Source: Acropora yongei (taxonomy: Eukaryota; Cnidaria; Anthozoa; Scleractinia; Acroporidae). Taken from it: DNA of 12,500 nt. Numbering within the stretch: position 1 is the first letter of the stretch; each line of letters starts with the position of its first letter. The stretch covers positions 429,314 to 441,813 of the forward strand of contig BLFN01000621.1 in the NCBI GenBank assembly GCA_014634225.1, written 5' to 3'. Under the pieces are notes generated by a model that had not been told where the DNA came from, did not search any database, and saw only the letters and a program-made list of their open reading frames with translations. A program made the translations under genes and the position numbers. Below are positions 7,130 to 12,500 of the stretch, piece by piece.

Positions 7130-8690
7130 GAATATTGACCAGCTTAGGATATAATTATATGCTGCCCAAGACGGTTGATACAATGACTAGGTATTAAGAC
7201 ACGTTTAGACAGCTCTATTAAATGTTGAGGTTAGTATCCCTAGATATACCACTTAAAGGAAAGATAGAAATACAATTGGTAGGGGCGTAGCTCTCCATAT
7301 TAGGGACTTGATAAATTACAAGCGTCTCAGTAATCTCTCTGAGGCTAACATGGAACTAATCAGTATCCAGGTGTTGAAACCCAGGGTGAAACCATTTATT
7401 ATATGCACCCAGTATCAGCCTACTGGGTCCACAATTGATATGATGGATAAATTTGAAGCTGTTCTCCAAAAAATTGGACTCATATCAAATGAAAGTAGAT
7501 GTTATTGGTGACATTAAACTGTAATGTTTCATGCAGCACCACCAGACTGCAGCACACAAAAATTATTAAATATCTGCGAAACTTACCAAAAAAATAGTCA
7601 ATTAATTAATCAGCCAACATGTATTACCCAGCACACATCCTCTGCCATCGATTTATTTTTAACAAATAACCCCCTTGTACTTCTTGGATATCAGAGTCTC
7701 CGATCTTGGTATGAGTGACCAGTCTGTCTTGTGTATACAATAAGAAAGATTTGTATCCCTAAAATTAATCTAATCCAAAGATAGTAATGAGTAGATGAGA
7801 GGCATCTCATCTCCTTGGATTAATCCAGAGCTAAAAAAAACTAATGCTCCTAAGAGACAAACTCAAAAAATAGCCTCACGGTTCCCAACAGATGTAAATT
7901 GGACTTACTATAAACATCTAAAGACTGAGTTAGTTATGAAATTAAAAATGCCAAAATAAATTATTACGATGCATTTTAAAGGAAAACCACCGAAACATAA
8001 AGAATACCTGGGAGGCATTAACAGACTAATTGGTAATTAAGAATACAAATCTACTAAGATTACTCAGCTGGAAACAGAGGATACAATAACTACTGACACC
8101 ATCGAAATTAGTAACATACGGTACTTAACACTCATTTTTCACAAAATTTAATACTCCTGGCCTTCTTTAGCCTCTCAAATTCAGGATACATCCAGTAAAT
8201 ATACTGATAATAATTATTACCCCAACTGAACAAATCTTTAGCTTAAAAGAAATATCAAGTCAATAGATTTTTGAATTAATTCAAAAAATACCAGATAACA
8301 AAGCCAGAGGCTAACATAATACTTTTGCGCATCTACTAAAGGAAGCACCACCCGTAGTTACTCATAGTTTAGCCTATGTAAAAAAACTCTCCATTACCAC
8401 TGGAATATTTCCAAATTCCTGCAAAATAGCTTAAGTGACTCCAACATTTTAATAAAGAGGATGCAAAGACTGATCCTAACAACTATAGATCCATTTCAGT
8501 TGCATGTATTTAAAATTTAATAGTAATCATTTATTAACTGAATCACAGTCTGGTTTCAGACCCATGTTTTCTACTCAAACAGCTTTACTTGAGGTGACCA
8601 ACGAATTGCCCTGGAATATTGGTAGTAAACACCTCAATGGTGTGATTTTTCTACATTTTGAAAAAAGCATTTGACATCATGGACCATGCT
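7130..8690 (+). mobile_element. CR1/L2-like LINE, interrupted by a DNA transposon at 8690
   Basis: On the plus strand, joining frames: NIDQLR (7133), LGIKTRLDSSIK (7188-7226), EVSIPRYTT (7228-7254), then RGVALHIRDLINYKRLSNL (about 7280-7338), ISIQVLKPRVKPFI and QYQPTGSTID (7360-7440), IGDI (7507), LINQPTCITQHTSSAIDLFL (about 7600-7660) and SDLGMSDQSV (about 7697-7726). This is an APE endonuclease in CR1/L2 style. Then follow FSLKEISSQ (8240), DPNNYRSISVAC (about 8471-8506), SQSGFRP (8545-8565), TALLEVTNEL (8579-8608) and KKAFDIMDHA (8661-8690), which form reverse transcriptase motifs. Sequence stops matching at 8690, inside the RT domain before the YXDD motif, exactly where the next element starts. 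Numerous frameshifts and stops make it a fossil. The clade is judged from motif style only. Confidence 0.75.
7308..7718 (+). pseudogene. LINE endonuclease domain, C-terminal half
   Basis: Two adjoining open stretches (7308-7511 and 7524-7718) carry most of the endonuclease. The first holds the KPRVKPFIICTQYQPTGSTI strand region, the equivalent of the TWYRPP motif, with the W-R pair changed to Q-Q. The second holds the INQPTCIT...IDLFLTN region that precedes the final SDH motif. In the third frame after 7690 that motif reads SDQS, so the catalytic His is lost. The break at 7511-7524 falls where the GDLN motif should be, and IGDI remains. Confidence 0.65.
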
Positions 8691-8716
8691 ACAGTATAGG
8701 CCTTTTGCAGCAATTG

Positions 8717-8726
8717 ATCACGTGAT
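8717..8726. repeat. 10-bp perfect palindrome with a CACGTG core in the transposon end
   Basis: atcacgtgat is its own reverse complement and lies about 25 bases inside the apparent left end of the transposon. It may belong to the terminal repeat, where transposases or host factors bind, or be an E-box-like promoter site. No function is shown. Confidence 0.35.
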
Positions 8727-9486
8727 AAATTTCCCCATAGCAACAAGGCTCTGGTGGGCAAGCGAAGTGCACTTTGCTTGACAACAATAAGAACTTGATT
8801 AGCGAAGCGTAATATTCCAACATTAAAGGAACTGTCTTTACCCATTATTCTCAATATAGAAGAAAGATTTTTCACAGATCATCGAATATAGTTTTTTTAC
8901 ATTTCGTACGAGTGGATTTTTTCAAAGAAATCTTTTGCCAGACGGGATTTATCGTCGCTCAAACAGACGTGATTGACGATTAAACACGAGCAATGGCAGC
9001 TTTCACAGGTGCTTTGTTGTTATTTTTATTAGTTCTATTTTCACCTATGAAATCTTTTCAATCTTTAGATATTTTTTACATCGGATAATATTTACCGTAT
9101 TATTAAGACTATCCTTAAAGAACAGTCTGAATCTTGACGATGTAATGCTGTTTTATGGACAGTTTCTGCAAGACGCTTTATGTAGAATCAAGTGCGCATC
9201 TCTAATTTATGAATTTGTCTGTTTCTATTTTGATATATAGATGGATTAAGTGATTTGTCATCATTTTCTTTGCTAAAATTTACGTTCAAAGAGGAAACAG
9301 GTATGATCTTATTTCTATAGTTCGGGGTTTAGGTTTGTTAGGTCTTCAATCTACCAGTAGTTGCAGCTTGCCTTGAGTGTATGGCATCCTACTGAAGAAC
9401 AGTTACAACACAGATATATAATTTTTAGCAACTACTATAATTTGCAGTCTGTCCACTTTGAATTCATACATTATGCGGAATAGTTA
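8727..9486 (+). other. 5' region of the transposon, no clear coding
   Basis: Between the left end and the recognisable THAP remains. An ATG at 8994 begins MAAFT and is followed by a donor-like cag|gtgctt, and a short open stretch at 9240-9299 sits between ag and gt (acag|gtatga). These could be the first exons, which would carry the missing first half of the THAP domain, but I cannot recognise the expected C-x-C zinc ligands in them. Otherwise nothing is seen. Confidence 0.3.
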
Positions 9487-10971
9487 TTGCTATGTTACAA
9501 AAATGTCTGTGATGTTAAAAAGATACTGCTAGATTTTATTGTGACAGGATTGAAAGAATGTTTGGTCCATGCCCTTTTTCAGATAAAAAGCAACACAAGG
9601 GTCTGTTCGACTCACTTCTTGGAAAGTGATTTTAGACCTCCCAACAAGTCAGGCAAATCGCTACTAAGAGCTGGTGGGGTACCCTCTGTATTTAACTGGC
9701 ATGGCAAAATGAAGCAAAGAAGAAAAATGATTCGTATGGTTGACAGGTAGGTGGTATATTCAGTAGTTGGCCATTTAATACAGATATAAAAACAAGTAGC
9801 GATTTCTTTATAGGTAAACTCTGTTGTTTTATTAATTTTCTCAGCTACAGTCGAACTGAAAGTGAAGATGAGGCTGATAGACCTGAGTTTACTGCTGACC
9901 CTCTTGAAGCCGAACCATTCGAAGTTGGATCATCCGCAGTGACATCAGATGCAGAGAGTGAGTCCTTACAAGCAGCCTATGAAGCAGCCCAAAGGGAAAT
10001 TGAAAGTCTCAAAGCTCAAATTGCTGCTCTAAAAATACATAAGTTTGGACCAGAGCGGTTTTCGTCTGATAATGAGAGCATTAGATTTTATACTGGATTT
10101 CTTAGCTATCAGCATTTTTACAAATTTTATCATTTTGTTGAGCCTTCTGCACAACACATGAATTATGTTTATTCTGCTGGTTTACAAGCCAGCAGACCTT
10201 CTGCTTGCACCATGCTTTTGATCGATGAGTGTTTTCTATTTTTAGTCCGAATTAGGCTTTCTTTTTGAGCAAGATTTGGTACATAGATTCCTTTTAAGTA
10301 TTTCAACAGTGAGTCGGAAGATAACTACTTGGGCCAATTATTTGTATTTTCTACTTGGTACTCAACCAGTGTGGGCTTCTAGGCAGCAAATTAATGAGTG
10401 TATGCCCCAAGCATTTAAAGAACTTTATCCTGCTACAAGGGTCATGATAGACTGTACAGAGTTATATGTGCAGACTCCATCCTCACTATTGCTTCAATCC
10501 CAACTGTATTCATCATATAAAAGCAATACCACCCTGAAAGGGCTTATTGGTATTGCTCCTCATGGTGCAGTTACATTTGTATCCTCACTTTACACAGGAT
10601 CAATTTCAGATAAAGAAATAACTTGATGTTGTGGATTGTTAGATCTCCTTGAGGAAAATCATTCAGTAATTATGGCTGACAAGGGTTTTGACATTGAGGA
10701 CATATAACTAAAAAAGAAAGTCAAGTTAAATATCCCCCCATACCTCCAAAGTAAGGGGCAGTTTTCAATTAGAGAGGCTGCAGATACCAAGCAAATTGCA
10801 AAGCTTTGCATTCATGTGGAACGTGCTATCAGGCGGGTAAAAGAATATCATATTTTTGATTGGTGTATACCTCTTAACATGATGGGATCTATTAATCAGA
10901 TTTACACTGTAATTTGTTTGCTAACAAACTTTCAAGGTGCTCTTATTAAGAAAAGTATCAACAACCATTGA
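9487..10971 (+). pseudogene. THAP-domain DDE transposase of the ISL2EU-like element
   Basis: Exon 9487-9746 ends in a THAP zinc-finger C-terminal half: NTRVCSTHFLESDFRPP, then GGVPSVFNW. An intron 9747-9844 (gacag|gtaggt to tttctcag|c) removes 98 bases and keeps the frame, giving VD-S-YSRTESEDEADRPEF. A short coiled coil (about 9960-10035), KFGPERFSSDNESIRFYTGF, a helix-turn-helix (VSRKITTWANYLYF) and the DDE core follow. The catalytic candidates are D at 10450-10452 (VMIDCTEL), D at 10678-10680 (MADKGF) and E at 10819-10821 (HVERAIRRVKEYH), all present. The end, INQIYTV then LLTNFQG, fits DDE_Tnp_4-type transposases. Damage: a frameshift near 10262 (RLSF to LFEQDL), stops at 10624 (tga) and 10705 (taa), and an incomplete THAP N-terminus. 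The final stop is at 10969-10971. The transposase would bind the element ends and cut and rejoin DNA in the nucleus; this copy cannot make it. Confidence 0.85.
9747..9844 (+). other. Intron in the transposase gene
   Basis: Donor gacag|gtaggt at 9747 and acceptor attttctcag|ctac at 9844. Splicing restores an uninterrupted frame from the THAP domain into the acidic linker, creating a Ser codon across the junction. It contains stops in the exon frame, so it must be removed. Confidence 0.7.
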
Positions 10972-11131
10972 GAATTATCAGATGATTAACTAGTACAAAG
11001 TATCAAAGTCGATTAAAAGCCTGCCCTCCTCCAAAATCTGTCAGTGTTAGCAGTTATAGCTGATGAATAAAAAACCTTATTGTTCAATAATTACCTAAAA
11101 ATACGAAAAAAGGAAACAAAAACTAGTGTTT
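10972..11131. other. Convergent intergenic space between transposase and nuclease genes
   Basis: About 160 AT-rich bases between the facing 3' ends. An aataaa polyadenylation signal on + at 11066-11071 lies 95 bases past the transposase stop. No clear aataaa faces the minus gene; acaataag is the nearest on that strand. Confidence 0.5.
11066..11071 (+). terminator. Polyadenylation signal for the transposase
   Basis: aataaa on the plus strand, correctly placed 95 bases after the final transposase stop and before the nuclease reading frame. The hexamer is common by chance in sequence this AT-rich, so position is the main support. Confidence 0.4.
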
Positions 11132-12080
11132 CTAGTTCAAATGAAAACTGAAAAAGAAGAGGTCAACCTTGTCCTTAGCTTTCTCAAAAAAATTTTGATC
11201 AAAAAGTATTCTCTCACAGTGATATAAAGAATCACTTACATAAGTAAAAAAGTCACACCATTCCAAGCCTGACAATGCCAATTGACATTGGACTTGGTAA
11301 TAATACTTATGGGATTCCTTACATTTGAGCTGATTATCAGCATTGGTTGATAGATACTGAACTTAGCTGAAGTCCACAGAACCCTCTTTTAAAAGTATGA
11401 CTTCCAAACAACCAAATGGCATAAGACCTTCTTCCTCTGCTTCCATGTCATATACCTTACGTTCTGGTGTACATACAGCAAAGGCAGGGGCATACAGGAT
11501 TAATAATAAGTCCAGAAGGGAAGAGATTCACCTTTCCTTTCTTGGCAATATTGGCATAAGCAATAGCAGCAAATGGTTCCATATCAATACCACGTTGTAT
11601 ATCTCCAGTCACAACTCTCCTGGTTGGGTTCAATTGCTTAACAAGGTTTTCAAACCCCGACTGACGCTTTGCTACATCTCCAAATTTACTTGCAGTTATT
11701 CGCTTTGCACGCAGTGAGTACCAAAGCTGGCTATCAGACAGTGTAGCATGCTCTACTTCAATAGCTTTTTCTTGGGTCAAGGGATTCCAGGGCTGCTTGT
11801 TTTCATTAATTTTGCCAAGCAGATCATTACATTGTTCTTGATTCTGTCTTTGGCATTGTCTAATGACAAAGATGGAAACAATGGACATGAAAAATCGTTG
11901 TTAACATACTCTTGAGATACAGTAGCTTTTGTTGGTATGATAGCACTGAACCTTTAGGGACATTTCCAAATTTGCATGGTACCATTTCAGATCTATTAAC
12001 TTCTTCCCTTTTTGGTGCCAAAGTTGCCATCAATGGTTGGGGATCAAGATCACTTTAAATAAATGTTCATATGTCATTAT

Positions 12081-12099
12081 GCACGGTGGCAGGGTTGGT

Positions 12100-12134
<35 letters not shown>

Positions 12135-12182
12135 TCCGAGTTCGATTTTCCGCACCCGGTGTCATATGTGGATTGAGTTTGC

Positions 12183-12248
<66 letters not shown>

Positions 12249-12411
12249 AACATTTGATTTGATTTGTGAATAATGATTGTAAAAATAAAGATTTGGGCAA
12301 TGTTGATTTGATTTCCTCTAGAATTGTAAAGCGCATTTGATCATATTCATATGCTAATTTGCGCTATAGAAATATTAAACATTATTAGTATAGAAATATT
12401 AAACATTATCA
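12081..12411 (+). repeat. tRNA-derived SINE with LINE-like tail, inserted in the YqaJ gene
   Basis: The head has an A-box-like ggtctagtggtgagagcac (12097-12115) and a B-box gagttcgattt (12138-12148), the internal RNA polymerase III promoter of a tRNA. A unique body follows (gtactccggttttcccc and others), then a tail of aagcgcatttgat and tgcgctatagaaatatta, similar in style to LINE 3' ends. I recognise the head and body as a coral SINE type from memory. It splits the YqaJ reading frame between SPAALYP and DLDPQP. A possible 7-bp target duplication, tcattat, occurs at 12074-12080 and 12409-12415, but the AT-rich tail makes it weak. Confidence 0.75.
12365..12409 (+). repeat. Direct duplication of the SINE tail, 24-bp period
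   Basis: tatagaaatattaaacatta starts at 12365 and again at 12389, identical for the first 21 bases. Tail repeats of this kind arise in SINEs that borrow LINE machinery, when the reverse transcriptase slips at the start of priming. Confidence 0.75.
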
Positions 12412-12500
12412 TTATTGGATACAGAGCAGCAGGTGAGAACAAGGTGCTTTTAATGAACTTGGAATAGTTTGCACCTTGCTGTGGTTTTTTGACCCATAGT

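Larger units (their letters stand above)
11132..12499 (-). pseudogene. YqaJ-type nuclease of the ISL2EU-like element, interrupted by a SINE
   Basis: Four pieces in three frames run down the minus strand. First, 12499-12416: LWVKKPQQGANYSKFIKSTL and SPAALYP. Second, after the SINE, 12051-about 11900: DLDPQPLMATLAPKREEV and CKFGNVPKGSVLSYQQ. Third, 11888-about 11480: LWYSLRAKRITASKFGDVAK, the ME-F-AIAY helix and VNLFPSGLIINP. Fourth, about 11480-11132: TPERKVYDMEAEEEG, PFGCLEVI, HKYYYQVQCQLALSGLEWCD, ERILFDQNFFEKAKDKVDLF and a stop at 11134-11132. RITASKFG, GL-INP, PFG-LE and YYYQVQ are hallmarks of the YqaJ/lambda-exonuclease-like fold. Damage: frameshifts near 11890-11930 and 11480, a stop at 11365-11363, and the SINE. 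In the expected E-x-K catalytic pair the sequence reads E-V-I, so the Lys is gone, and the upstream S-P-D motif reads T-P-E. It may process transposition intermediates; that role is not established. The N-terminus lies beyond 12500. Confidence 0.8.
8691..12500. mobile_element. ISL2EU/IS4EU-like DNA transposon with THAP-DDE transposase and convergent YqaJ nuclease; right end outside window
   Basis: The left edge, beginning about acagtataggccttttgcag at 8691, cuts the LINE reverse transcriptase in mid-domain. Inside are a THAP plus DDE transposase on + (9487-10971) and a YqaJ-family nuclease on - (12499-11132), their 3' ends facing each other 160 bases apart. This pair, transposase plus YqaJ nuclease, is what I know for the ISL2EU group of eukaryotic DNA transposons. 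The element is at least 3.8 kb here. The right terminal repeat is not in the window, so the terminal inverted repeat cannot be verified. Both genes are broken and a SINE sits in the nuclease gene. Confidence 0.68.

Noticed and set aside
8651..8875. Minus-strand 74-codon frame
   Set aside because: It spans the boundary between the LINE and the DNA transposon and is antisense to the KKAFD reverse transcriptase motif, so it is a shadow.
11397..11717. Plus-strand 106-codon frame
   Set aside because: It is antisense to the YqaJ nuclease, whose motifs on the minus strand are clear.
12037..12273. Plus-strand 78-codon frame
   Set aside because: It lies within the SINE, crossing its tRNA-derived head; not a gene.

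Overview
This is eukaryotic, animal nuclear DNA, most likely from a stony coral (Scleractinia). It is AT-rich, has no dense operon-like coding, shows spliced exons with GT..AG borders, and is packed with decayed retrotransposons and DNA transposons. Two tRNA-derived repeats (about 3133-3497 and 12081-12411) look like families I associate with coral genomes. That assignment is from memory; no species can be named.

The host gene lies on the minus strand. Two short exons, 4243-4103 and 165-94, join in phase. They encode a coiled coil followed by an LTPQ-type motif that resembles the N-terminal part of CEP83 (CCDC41), a centriolar distal-appendage protein. They are separated by a 3.94 kb intron. 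Everything above 4243 is upstream intron or upstream gene territory; I could find no further exon there.

The 3.94 kb intron (166-4102) holds a relic DNA transposon of about 3.3 kb. It is bounded by two inverted arrays of a 20-bp repeat (591-685 and 3821-3903). Inside are a small zinc-ribbon reading frame (1019-1192, +), a broken HECT-like reading frame (about 2031-3131, +) and the N-terminal part of an integrase/transposase-like protein (3785-3497, -). A tRNA-Thr-like 247-bp-period repeat sits between the last two.

The upstream side (4244-12500) is a retrotransposon graveyard. From 7003 down to about 5740 (-) there is an L1/Tx1-like LINE with its endonuclease, the linker and the first part of its reverse transcriptase. 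It abuts a piece of a different LINE (5738-5567, -). From about 7130 to 8690 (+) there is a CR1/L2-like LINE with endonuclease and reverse transcriptase remains. It stops inside the reverse transcriptase at 8690, where a second DNA transposon begins. That transposon (8691 to beyond 12500) carries a THAP plus DDE transposase on + (9487-10971) and, convergent to it, a YqaJ-type nuclease on - (12499-11132). This layout fits the ISL2EU/IS4EU group. A tRNA-derived SINE (12081-12411) has inserted into the nuclease gene, giving a three-level nest: LINE, then DNA transposon, then SINE.

No mobile-element gene here is intact; all have frameshifts, stops or truncations. The only probably functional coding sequence is the pair of CEP83-like exons.
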